Origin: Actinomycetes bacterium
GTDB taxonomy: Bacteria > Actinomycetota > Acidimicrobiia > Acidimicrobiales > Microtrichaceae
Reading direction: 5' to 3'
DNA length: 31,574 nucleotides
Assembly (NCBI GenBank): GCA_023434535.1
Contig: JAEYSR010000199.1
Location: 1 to 31,574, forward strand
In this document: positions 24,242 to 31,556 of the stretch, one piece after another
How the letters are laid out: every line of letters starts with the position of its first letter
How positions within the stretch are numbered: the stretch's first letter is position 1
Made by a program: the position numbers and the translations under genes
The notes under the pieces: generated by a model
What the model saw: the letters and a program-made list of their open reading frames with translations, nothing else
What the model was told of the DNA's origin: nothing
The model's database searches: none

Positions 24242-24252
24242 TAGCTTGGAGG
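24242..24252 (+). promoter_or_regulatory. -10-like TAGCTT and ribosome site before fcl
   Basis: TAGCTT (24242-24247) is directly followed by GGAGG (24248-24252) and the ATG at 24257. If TAGCTT is the -10, the mRNA starts after the GGAGG and would be leaderless; if GGAGG is used, the promoter lies further up. The two readings exclude each other. Confidence 0.35.
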
Positions 24253-24256
24253 ACCG

Positions 24257-25234
24257 ATGGCCGGAGACCCACAGAGCATCGACCTGCGAGACCAGCACGT
24301 GCTCGTGACCGGCGGACGCGGCTTCCTCGGCTCCGCCGTCGTCCGAGCCCTCCGCAGCCGGGGCACGGGACGGGTGACGACGCCCACCTCGGAGGACGTC
24401 GACCTGCGCGACCGGGACGCCACGGCGGCGATGGTCGAGGAGCACCGGCCCGACATCGTGATCCACCTGGCGGCCAAGGTCGGTGGGATCGGCGCCAACA
24501 TGGAGCGACCGTCCGACCTGTACATGGACAACCTGCTGATGGGCACCTACGTGCTGGACGCCACGCTCCGCGCCGGCACGCCCAAGACCGTGATGATCGG
24601 GACGATCTGCTCGTACCCGAAGTTCACCCCGGTGCCGTTCAGCGAGGACTCCCTCTGGCACGGCTACCCCGAGGAGACCAACGCCCCGTACGGCGTGGCC
24701 AAGCTGGCGCAGCTCACCCAGCTGCAGGCCAACCGGGACCAGTACGGCCAGTCGGCGATCTACCTCATGCCGACCAACCTCTACGGCCCCGGCGACAAGT
24801 TCAACGCCGCGGTGAGCCACGTGATCCCGGCGCTCATCAAGAAGTGCGTGGACGCCAAGGAGGCCGGCGCCGACGGGATCGACGTCTGGGGCACGGGCAC
24901 CGCGTCGAGGGAGTTCCTCTACGTCGACGATGCGGCCGACGCGATCGTGCTCGCCACCGAGCGCTACGACGGCGGCGACCCCGTCAACCTGGGCACCGAC
25001 GAGGAGATGCCCATCAAGGACCTGGTCGCGATCATCACCGAGCTGGTCGGGTTCGACGGCGAGGTCCGTTGGGACACCTCGCGCCCCGACGGCCAGCCGC
25101 GGCGGAGGGTCGACCCGTCGCGGGCCAAGAAGCACTTCGGGTTCGAGGCGTCGGTGCCCTTCCGCGACGGTCTGCGGCGCACCATCGACTGGTACCTCGC
25201 CCACCGGGACGAGGCCGAGGCCCGGACCTCCTGA
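24257..25234 (+). CDS. fcl: GDP-L-fucose synthase-like epimerase/reductase
   Basis: This 325-residue extended SDR is of the GDP-L-fucose synthase (Fcl/WcaG) type, which epimerises and reduces GDP-4-keto-6-deoxymannose with NADPH. It has GGRGFLG (residues 19-25), AAKVGGIGANM (72-82, family-specific), IGTICSYPKF (114-123), Tyr145/Lys149 in APYGVAK, NLYGPGDKF and SHVIPALIKK. Cys118 and the His in SHVIPAL correspond to the acid/base pair of E. coli GDP-fucose synthase. The serine of the E. coli SSCIYP motif is replaced by Thr116. The substrate could be another GDP-4-keto sugar, but gmd in the same region supports fucose. It converges on the Lcp gene 58 bp downstream. Confidence 0.85.
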   Translation: MAGDPQSIDLRDQHVLVTGGRGFLGSAVVRALRSRGTGRVTTPTSEDVDLRDRDATAAMVEEHRPDIVIHLAAKVGGIGANMERPSDLYMDNLLMGTYVLDATLRAGTPKTVMIGTICSYPKFTPVPFSEDSLWHGYPEETNAPYGVAKLAQLTQLQANRDQYGQSAIYLMPTNLYGPGDKFNAAVSHVIPALIKKCVDAKEAGADGIDVWGTGTASREFLYVDDAADAIVLATERYDGGDPVNLGTDEEMPIKDLVAIITELVGFDGEVRWDTSRPDGQPRRRVDPSRAKKHFGFEASVPFRDGLRRTIDWYLAHRDEAEARTS

Positions 25235-25292
25235 GCCGTCCCTGATCACGAACGGTGGCCACGGAGCGTCGGTCGACGCGCCATGCCCAGGA

Positions 25293-26804
25293 TCAGTGGC
25301 AGGCGGCCGCCCGCTCGGGGTCGGTCGGGACGATCCCGGGGGGTGCGGCATCGGCGGGTGCGCCGTCGAGGATCGTGGTGGTGGTCGACTCCTCGCCCGA
25401 CGCGGCCGGCGGCTCGGTGGTCGCCGCGCCGTCGCCCTCGGCCGCCGGAGGCGCCGTCGTCGTCGTCTGCAGCTCGGGCGGCAGCTGCTCGACCGGCAGG
25501 GCGTCGGCCCGCACGGTCGGCACGTCGGAGCCGACGTTCAGCACGACCCGGAAGCCAATGATGTCGTCGTCCTCGACCAGCTTCGGAACCGTGCCGAGGT
25601 GCCGGGCGAGGAGGACGGCCGCCTCGCGTCCGAACGGACCGTAGGTGATCGTCGTGACGCCGGATCCGCCACGGGCCTCCACCGGCTCGGCGTCGAAGCC
25701 GACCTGGTCGAGCTGCTCCGAGACGCTGGCCAACGTGCTCGCGGCCTTCGACGATCCCTTCACGTCGACGATCACGTTGGCGGGCTGGAGCGAGTCGCCG
25801 CTGGCCCAGAAGGGAACGAGCAGCGGGAGCGCCTGGTCCCAGATCACGTCCTGGTAGGCGACGCCGCCGCGGGGCGCCGCCTCGGTGGGCACCTGGGCGG
25901 TCACGAGGTCGTCGGGGTTGAACGACCGGAACTGGCCGACGAGGTCGAGGATCGTGCCGACGTTGAGCGTGTCGTCCAGCACGACAGCGGAGGTCGCCGC
26001 GTCGATCATCCCGGTCGCGGTGCTGGGGTTGCGGATGCCCTGGTCCGAGGCCCGACGCATGGCCCGCTTCATGAAGTCCTGCTGACGGCTGATCCGACCG
26101 AGGTCACCGGTGCCGTCGGTCTTCCACTTGCCCTTCTCCTGGAACTCGAAGTGGCGGCTGCGGGCGTAGGCGAGCGCCTGGTCGGGCGTCAGCGGCACGC
26201 AGCCGGCCTGGTCGATGTACAGGCCGGTCGTGCGGTCCCTCACCGGCGTCGTGAAGTACACGGGCACGGTGCCGAGGACCTCGACGAGGTCCTTGAAGGC
26301 CGCGAAGTCCACCTCGATGTAGTTGTCGATCGAGATCCCGAAGTTCCGCTTGATCGTCTGCACGAGGGTCTTGGGGCCCTGCGGTCCGCCGATGGCGGCG
26401 TTGATGCGCTGCATCGAGCCGTCGGGGAGCTCCACGCGGGAGTCGCGGGGGATCGACAGGAGGCGGGCCGAGCCGTCGGCGGGATCGACCCGCAGGATCA
26501 TGATGACGTCCGCCAGGTTCTCGCCCTCGAGCCGACCCTTGACCACCGGGTCGGTCTTGTCGAGGCCCTTGTGCGAGTCCGTGCCGATGATCAGGACGTT
26601 GCGCGGCTCGCCGACGTCGACCGGGGCCGACAGCGCTCCGCCGACGTCGACGACCGGCACCTGCTCCAGGGTCGTGCGGACCTTGGTGAGCCCGGCGGCC
26701 GCCGCGAGGCACGCGACCACCAGCACCGCGTTGAACGCGATCAGGAGGCGCTGCGGCCACGTGCGGCCCCTGCGGCCGTCGCCGCCTGCGGTCTGTCGTC
26801 CCAC
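25293..26804 (-). CDS. LytR-CpsA-Psr (LCP) family cell-wall ligase
   Basis: The 503-residue protein has a cytoplasmic basic N-terminus, one membrane helix (about 18-40) and an extracytoplasmic LCP domain (about 65-220). It shows VLIIGTDSHKG, ADVIMILRVDP, LLSIPRDSRVELP, RINAAIGGPQG and ALAYARSRHFEF, which hold the Asp and Arg residues that bind the polyprenyl pyrophosphate head. A LytR_C-like domain follows around residues 325-430, then a Thr/Pro/Ala-rich tail. LCP enzymes move glycans from lipid carriers to peptidoglycan, so it is a good candidate for attaching the polymer made by the upstream glycosyltransferases. The GTG at 26804 lies 9 nt after TACGTT, so the mRNA leader would be only about 3 nt. 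Confidence 0.93.
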   Translation of the reverse strand: MGRQTAGGDGRRGRTWPQRLLIAFNAVLVVACLAAAAGLTKVRTTLEQVPVVDVGGALSAPVDVGEPRNVLIIGTDSHKGLDKTDPVVKGRLEGENLADVIMILRVDPADGSARLLSIPRDSRVELPDGSMQRINAAIGGPQGPKTLVQTIKRNFGISIDNYIEVDFAAFKDLVEVLGTVPVYFTTPVRDRTTGLYIDQAGCVPLTPDQALAYARSRHFEFQEKGKWKTDGTGDLGRISRQQDFMKRAMRRASDQGIRNPSTATGMIDAATSAVVLDDTLNVGTILDLVGQFRSFNPDDLVTAQVPTEAAPRGGVAYQDVIWDQALPLLVPFWASGDSLQPANVIVDVKGSSKAASTLASVSEQLDQVGFDAEPVEARGGSGVTTITYGPFGREAAVLLARHLGTVPKLVEDDDIIGFRVVLNVGSDVPTVRADALPVEQLPPELQTTTTAPPAAEGDGAATTEPPAASGEESTTTTILDGAPADAAPPGIVPTDPERAAACH

Positions 26805-26813
26805 GATCGACCG

Positions 26814-26819
26814 AACGTA
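26814..26819 (-). promoter_or_regulatory. -10 element TACGTT of the LCP gene
   Basis: On the minus strand TACGTT matches TANNNT and lies 9 nt before the GTG, predicting a nearly leaderless message. It shares the 103-bp gap with the opposite pabB-side promoter. Confidence 0.4.
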
Positions 26820-26895
26820 GCAGCGGCCAACCGGGCCACCGGGGCACCCACCGGCTCGATCGGCAGCTTCTCAGGGAGCGGGTCGGCAGGCGCCG

Positions 26896-26901
26896 TAGGA
26901 T
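26896..26901 (+). promoter_or_regulatory. -10 element TAGGAT upstream of pabB leader
   Basis: TAGGAT is followed after 6 nt by ATG 26908, the same geometry as upstream of rmd, cofD and gmd, predicting a leaderless start there. Confidence 0.5.
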
Positions 26902-26907
26902 CGTCCG

Positions 26908-26961
26908 ATGGTCGATGCCAGCGGTCGCTCCGGTCACGCCGGACGCACGGGGACCCGTTGA
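26908..26961 (+). CDS. Putative leaderless 17-codon leader peptide before pabB
   Basis: The ORF reads MVDASGRSGHAGRTGTR. Its TGA (26959-26961) overlaps the TTG start of pabB (26958-26960) as TTGA. It starts 6 nt after a TAGGAT -10. The arrangement mirrors that of the rmd leader: leaderless start, Arg/Gly/Thr-rich short product, stop overlapping a non-ATG start. Reinitiation at a weak TTG codon would make pabB output depend on translation of the leader. Confidence 0.42.
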   Translation: MVDASGRSGHAGRTGTR

Positions 26962-28013
26962 GCTCCCGCCGCCGTTCGGCCGCCCCGCTCGCGGTCGTGG
27001 GAGGCCGACTGTGCACCGGCCTCGTCGACGTCACCGACGACCTGGCCGTGCTCGACTCGAGCGGGTTCTGGGCGGTCGTCCTTCCGTTCTCCGGGCCGCC
27101 GGTGTGCGCCCGGTTCGCCGACGTCCGACCCGCGACCGCGTGGCCCGGTCCCCCGTGGGCGGGCCCCGACGGGACGGCGTGGAGCTCGAGCCTGGACCGG
27201 GACGCGTTCCGGGCCGGGGTCGAGGTGATCAAGGAGAGCATCCGGGCCGGCGACGTGTACCAGGTGAACCTGACCCGGGTCCTGCGCGCACCGCTGCCGA
27301 GCCCCCCGGCCGGGGCCACGACCGACGTCGCCGCGCTGGGCGCGGCGCTCGCGGTCGGCAATCCGGCCCCCTTCTCCGCGGTCGTCCGCCTCCCGGCCCA
27401 CGGCGTGCACGTGGCCAGCGCGTCGCCCGAGCGGTTCCTGTCCCGGGACGGACGGACGGTGTGGAGCTCGCCGATCAAGGGCACGGCCCCCACGGCCGAA
27501 CGTCTCCTCGAGAAGGACCGGGCCGAGAACGTCATGATCGTGGACCTCGTCCGCAACGACCTCGGCCGGGTGTGCGAGTGGGGCAGCGTGACGGTCCCGT
27601 CGCTGCTCGCCGTCGAGAAGCACCCGGGTCTCGTCCACCTCGTGAGCACCGTCGAGGGGACGCTCCGGCCGGGAGCGGGCTGGCCCGACGTCGTCGCGGC
27701 CACCTTCCCGCCCGGTTCGGTGACCGGCGCGCCGAAGATCGCTGCGCTGTCGGTGATCGACCGGCTCGAGACGGCCCCGCGGGGCGTGTACTGCGGAGCG
27801 GTCGGCTGGGTCGACGCGGACCGACGGGTCGGCGACCTCAACGTCGCCATCCGCACGTTCTGGATCGACGACGAGCACCTGCACCTGGGGACCGGCGGCG
27901 GGATCACGATCGATTCGGACCCCGACGGCGAGTGGGAGGAGACTGAGCTCAAGGCGCGGAACCTGCTCCGCGTCGCGGCCGGGACGAGAGCGCAGCCGGC
28001 GGAGGACGTGTGA
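26958..28013 (+). CDS. pabB: Aminodeoxychorismate synthase component I-like (chorismate-binding)
   Basis: This chorismate-utilising enzyme of 351 residues makes 4-amino-4-deoxychorismate for folate. The chorismate-binding core is complete: IRAGDVYQVNLTR, SPERFLSRDG, SPIKGTAPT, KDRAENVMIVDLVRNDLGRV, FPPGSVTGAPKI and GTGGGITIDSDP. The N-terminal domain is short, as in other stand-alone PabB proteins. The start is probably TTG at 26958, overlapping a leader ORF; a GTG at 26997 would remove 13 residues and also lacks a ribosome site. The following gene overlaps by 1 nt and is a pabC candidate, which favours PabB over anthranilate or isochorismate synthase. The glutaminase partner PabA is not in the window. 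Confidence 0.88.
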   Translation: MSSRRRSAAPLAVVGGRLCTGLVDVTDDLAVLDSSGFWAVVLPFSGPPVCARFADVRPATAWPGPPWAGPDGTAWSSSLDRDAFRAGVEVIKESIRAGDVYQVNLTRVLRAPLPSPPAGATTDVAALGAALAVGNPAPFSAVVRLPAHGVHVASASPERFLSRDGRTVWSSPIKGTAPTAERLLEKDRAENVMIVDLVRNDLGRVCEWGSVTVPSLLAVEKHPGLVHLVSTVEGTLRPGAGWPDVVAATFPPGSVTGAPKIAALSVIDRLETAPRGVYCGAVGWVDADRRVGDLNVAIRTFWIDDEHLHLGTGGGITIDSDPDGEWEETELKARNLLRVAAGTRAQPAEDV

Positions 28014-28855
28014 TGCGGACGGTTCTGTGGTGCGACGGGGCCCTGGTCGACCCCGAGGTGGCGTCGGTGCGCTGGTCCGACCACGGCCTCACCGTCGGCG
28101 ACGGCGTGTTCGAGACGATCGAGCTCCGTCGGGGTTCGCCGTTCGCGCTGTCGCGCCACCTCGACCGCCTGGAGCGCAGCTGCGCGGGTCTGCGGTTCGC
28201 TCCGCCGTCCAGGTCCGACGTGACGACCGCGGTGGATGCCGTCGCCCGTGAATGGGGAACCGACGGAGGACGCCTGCGCATCACGGTCACGACCGGAGTC
28301 GGCCCCATGGGCTCCGAGCGGGGCGGGTCGGGCCCGACGCTGATCGTCTCGGCGAGCCCCATGACGGTCCAGACGGATCCGACCGAGGTGCTCACCGTGC
28401 CCTTCACCCGCAACGAGAACGGCGCCCTCGCCGGCCTCAAGACCACGTCCTACGCGGAGAACGTCGTGGCGCTGCAGATGGCGAAGGAGCAGGGCGCCTC
28501 GGAGGCGATCTTCGGCAACACCGCGGGGCACCTGTGCGAGGGGACGGGGTCGAACGTGTTCGTCGCCCGCGACGGCGTCCTGGTGACACCGCCGCTGGAC
28601 AGCGGTTGCCTGGCCGGCGTCACACGGGCGCTGCTGCTCGAGGCGCTCGCCGCAGCCGGGTCGCCGGCGATCGAGGCCGACGTCACCGTCGCCGAGTGGC
28701 CGGAGGTGGACGAGGCCTTCCTGGTCTCCACCGGACGCCACGTCCAACCGGTCTCGCACGTCGACGGACGGCCGCTGGCCGCCTGCCCCGGCCCGCTCAC
28801 CGCCGCCGCGGCCCGGGTGTGGGCCGATGCGTTCGCCGACGACCTGGATCCCTGA
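28013..28855 (+). CDS. pabC: Aminotransferase class IV, probable aminodeoxychorismate lyase
   Basis: The gene encodes a 280-residue PLP enzyme of fold type IV. The catalytic lysine is Lys143 in GLKTTSYAEN, and the phosphate-binding part follows in LCEGTGSNVFV and TPPLDSGCLAGVTR. DGVFETIELRRG near the N-terminus is typical. The family contains 4-amino-4-deoxychorismate lyase, branched-chain and D-amino-acid aminotransferases, which are hard to separate by sequence. Its position directly after pabB (stop and start share one base, TGATG) makes the lyase, which releases p-aminobenzoate and pyruvate, most likely. Start ATG 28013 has GGAGG (28001-28005) 7 nt upstream. Confidence 0.87.
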   Translation: MRTVLWCDGALVDPEVASVRWSDHGLTVGDGVFETIELRRGSPFALSRHLDRLERSCAGLRFAPPSRSDVTTAVDAVAREWGTDGGRLRITVTTGVGPMGSERGGSGPTLIVSASPMTVQTDPTEVLTVPFTRNENGALAGLKTTSYAENVVALQMAKEQGASEAIFGNTAGHLCEGTGSNVFVARDGVLVTPPLDSGCLAGVTRALLLEALAAAGSPAIEADVTVAEWPEVDEAFLVSTGRHVQPVSHVDGRPLAACPGPLTAAAARVWADAFADDLDP

Positions 28856-28936
28856 CCGCCCGCCTGACCGACGCACCGACTCGCCGCCCGCGGTCGGACG
28901 GCCCGTCGCGGACCGACGGACCGGGCGGGACGACGT
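28856..28936. terminator. Convergent gap between pabC and birA
   Basis: The 81-bp gap is bounded by complementary 7-mers CCGCCCG (28857-28863) and CGGGCGG (28922-28928) and contains smaller GC-rich stems such as GACG-GCC-CGTC. A bidirectional terminator is expected here, but no T-run is present. Confidence 0.3.
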
Positions 28937-29764
28937 TCAGTCGATCGGTCGGGCGTGGACGACGTCGCCGACGGTGACGGTGTGGAGACGACCGTCGGTC
29001 CCGGTCACCTGCAGCGCCCCGGTCCCGTCGATGTCGTCGGCGGTCCCCGTCAGGACGTCGCCGCCCGAACCGGCGTCGAGCTCGACCCTGACGGTCCGCC
29101 CGAGCGTCGCGGACCGGCTCCGGTAGGCGTCGAGGAGCTCGTCGGGCGAACCCGAGGGGCCGGCGAGCAGCGGGAGCCACCGGCTGTCGAGCGAGACGAG
29201 GAGGTCGGTCACCACCACCTCGGCGTCGACCCGGCCCCCGAGCAGGATGTCGAGCGACGTCGCGGTGTCGACGAGCTCGGCCGGCATCTCGACCCAGTTG
29301 AGGTTGAGCCCCAACCCGATGACGATGCACGGGCCCTGGGAGCCGAGGTCGTGGTGCAGCTCGGCCAGGATGCCGCCGACCTTGAGGTCCGCGCCGCCCT
29401 CCCCCGCGCGGGGGGCGACGAGGTCGTTGGGCCACTTGATGCGGAGGTCCGGCGCGGCGTCGACCGCCGCGAGGGCGACCGCCGCGTTGAGCAGGCTCCA
29501 CCGCTGCGCATCGATGTCGCCGACCGGAAGGCCGACCGACATCAGCAGCGACGAACCCGGTCGCGCCTCCCACGTCCGATCCCTCCGACCTCGTCCCGCG
29601 ACCTGGTGATCCGCGATGAGGACCACCGGCGAGCGACCCGCCGACGGGTCCGCCGAGCGGAGGATCCCGGCCACGTCCGCGTTGGTGGAACCGGTCTCCG
29701 CGACCCACCGGAGGTCGGCGAAACGGGTGCCGCCGAGAGCAGCTTTGGCGCGTTCGAACGGCAT
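28937..29764 (-). CDS. birA: Biotin--[acetyl-CoA-carboxylase] ligase, monofunctional
   Basis: BirA activates biotin with ATP and attaches it to the lysine of biotin carrier domains. The 275-residue protein shows ETGSTNAD (residues 23-30), the biotinyl-AMP loop GRGRRDRTW (57-65) and RIKWPNDLV, all diagnostic. There is no N-terminal helix-turn-helix, so it is not the repressor type found in E. coli. The ATG at 29764 lies 6 nt after a TATCTT -10 on the minus strand, so it is probably leaderless. It is divergent from the carboxylase gene whose product carries its target lysine; the two start codons are 16 bp apart. Confidence 0.94.
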   Translation of the reverse strand: MPFERAKAALGGTRFADLRWVAETGSTNADVAGILRSADPSAGRSPVVLIADHQVAGRGRRDRTWEARPGSSLLMSVGLPVGDIDAQRWSLLNAAVALAAVDAAPDLRIKWPNDLVAPRAGEGGADLKVGGILAELHHDLGSQGPCIVIGLGLNLNWVEMPAELVDTATSLDILLGGRVDAEVVVTDLLVSLDSRWLPLLAGPSGSPDELLDAYRSRSATLGRTVRVELDAGSGGDVLTGTADDIDGTGALQVTGTDGRLHTVTVGDVVHARPID

Positions 29765-29770
29765 CGGGCG

Positions 29771-29776
29771 AAGATA
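29771..29776 (-). promoter_or_regulatory. -10 element TATCTT of birA
   Basis: TATCTT on the minus strand is 6 nt from the birA ATG. It lies only 4 nt before the start codon of the divergent carboxylase gene, so polymerase bound here would block that start region. Confidence 0.5.
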
Positions 29777-29780
29777 GACC

Positions 29781-31556
29781 GTGTTTTCAAAGGTGCTGAT
29801 CGCAAACCGAGGTGAGATCGCTGTCCGGGTCATCCGGGCCTGTCGCGAGATGGGGATCACCTCCGTGGCCGTGTACTCCGACCTCGACCGGGACGCGCTC
29901 CACGTGCGCCTGGCCGACGAGGCCTATGCCCTGGGAGGGCAGACGGCGGCGGAGAGCTACATCGACGCCGACAAGGTGCTCGATGTCATCGAACGCTCGG
30001 GGGCCGAAGCCGTCCATCCCGGATACGGCTTCTTCTCCGAGAACAGCGACTTCGCCCAGCGGATCACCGACCTGGGTGTGACGTTCATCGGGCCGCCTCC
30101 GTCGGCGATCGACGTCATGGGCGACAAGATCTCGGCCCGCCTCGCCGCGGAGAAGGTCGGGGTGCACGGCGTGCCGGGCACGACCGACATCATCACCGAC
30201 CCGTCGCAGGTCGCCGCGTTCGGCGAGCAGTACGGCTACCCGATCGCCATCAAGGCCGCCTACGGCGGCGGCGGTCGAGGGATGAAGGTCGTCGCCGGCC
30301 CCGACGAGGTGGAGGCCGCCCTCGAGTCCGCTCAGCGCGAGTCACTCGCCTACTTCGGCCGGGACGAGTGCTACATGGAGCGCTACCTGACCGGGCCCCG
30401 CCACGTCGAGGTCCAGGTCATGTGCGACTCGCACGGGAACGCCGTGTACCTCGGCACGCGTGACTGCTCGGCGCAGCGCCGCCACCAGAAGCTGATCGAG
30501 GAGGCCCCGGCCGCCGGCATCCCCGAGGCGATCATCGCCCAGATGGGCGAGGCCGCCGTCGCCGTGGCCAGGGGCTGCGACTACGTCAACGCCGGCACGG
30601 TCGAGTTCCTCTACCAGGACGAGTCCTTCTACTACCTGGAGATGAACACCCGCCTCCAGGTCGAGCACCCCGTGACCGAGCTGGTCACCGAGACCGACCT
30701 GGTCGAGCTGCAGCTCCGGGTCGCCTCCGGCGAGGCCCTGCCCTTCACCCAGGACGACGTCGAGATCCGCGGCCACGCCATCGAGGTGCGCGTGAACGCC
30801 GAGGACGTCGCCGAGGGCAAGTTCCTCCCCTCCCCCGGCCCCATCACCAAGCTCCGCGTCGCCTCCGGCTACGGCGTGCGCTGGGACGGCGGGTACGAGC
30901 AGGGCGACGAGATCTCCCAGTACTACGACAACCTGACCGGCAAGCTCTGCGTGTGGGGTCGGGACCGCGACGTGGCGATCGCCCGGATGATCCGTGCGCT
31001 CGAGGAGACCGAGATCGAGGGCGTGGCCACCACGATCCCCGCCGACCTCGCCATCCTCCGCCACCCCGACTTCCAGGCCCTCACCCACTCGACCAAGTGG
31101 GTGGAGGACACGCTCGACCTCACCGGCCTCGGCGGGACCGCGGCCCCGACGGATGCCGAGGACGCCGAGCCCAAGGTGCGCCGTGACGTCGACGTCGAGG
31201 TGAACGGGAAGAAGTTCTCGGTCGCCCTCTACGTGCCCGAGTCCCAGCTGGCACCGGTGGCCGGCGCCCCGACCGCCAAGGCCCGTCCCAAGCGGGGCGG
31301 TGGCTCCGCCTCCGGCGCGGGGGCGGCCGGCAGCGGCAAGATCGCCGTGCCGATGCAGGGCACGATCGTGAAGGTCAACGTCGAGGTCGGCCAGTCGGTC
31401 GCCGCCGGCGATGCCGTCGTCGTGCTCGAGGCCATGAAGATGGAGAACAACGTGGCCGCCGACATCGACGGCACGGTCACGGCCGTCAACGTGGAGCAGG
31501 GCCAGTCGGTCGCCGCCGGCGAGGTCGTCGTGGTGATCGAGGCCGCCGAGGCCTGA
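29781..31556 (+). CDS. accA: Acyl-CoA carboxylase alpha subunit (biotin carboxylase fused to BCCP)
   Basis: This biotin-dependent acetyl-/propionyl-CoA carboxylase alpha chain of 591 residues carboxylates biotin with ATP and bicarbonate. MFSKVLIANRGEIAVRVIRA opens the biotin carboxylase domain. HPGYGFFSEN, AAYGGGGRGMKVV (ATP-grasp loop), RDCSAQRRHQKLIEEAPA and EMNTRLQVEHPVTELVT follow. After an Ala/Gly linker the carrier domain carries EAMKMENN with the biotinylated lysine at residue 553. This fusion is the actinobacterial AccA/AccA3 layout. The GTG at 29781 matches the usual N-terminus; an in-frame GTG at 29793 is possible if TAGACC (29775-29780) serves as the -10. The partner carboxyltransferase gene is not in the window. 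Confidence 0.95.
   Translation: MFSKVLIANRGEIAVRVIRACREMGITSVAVYSDLDRDALHVRLADEAYALGGQTAAESYIDADKVLDVIERSGAEAVHPGYGFFSENSDFAQRITDLGVTFIGPPPSAIDVMGDKISARLAAEKVGVHGVPGTTDIITDPSQVAAFGEQYGYPIAIKAAYGGGGRGMKVVAGPDEVEAALESAQRESLAYFGRDECYMERYLTGPRHVEVQVMCDSHGNAVYLGTRDCSAQRRHQKLIEEAPAAGIPEAIIAQMGEAAVAVARGCDYVNAGTVEFLYQDESFYYLEMNTRLQVEHPVTELVTETDLVELQLRVASGEALPFTQDDVEIRGHAIEVRVNAEDVAEGKFLPSPGPITKLRVASGYGVRWDGGYEQGDEISQYYDNLTGKLCVWGRDRDVAIARMIRALEETEIEGVATTIPADLAILRHPDFQALTHSTKWVEDTLDLTGLGGTAAPTDAEDAEPKVRRDVDVEVNGKKFSVALYVPESQLAPVAGAPTAKARPKRGGGSASGAGAAGSGKIAVPMQGTIVKVNVEVGQSVAAGDAVVVLEAMKMENNVAADIDGTVTAVNVEQGQSVAAGEVVVVIEAAEA

Noticed and set aside
22987..24546. Upstream extension of the middle GT4 frame to 908 codons
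   Set aside because: The extension lies over the neighbouring GT gene in another frame and is Arg/Gly/Pro-rich. The ATG at 22986 with the ATGA overlap is the natural start.
24930..26957. Upstream extension of the pabB frame to 1027 codons
   Set aside because: It runs antisense to the LCP gene and overlaps the fucose synthase gene; the chorismate-binding protein needs only the part after 26958.
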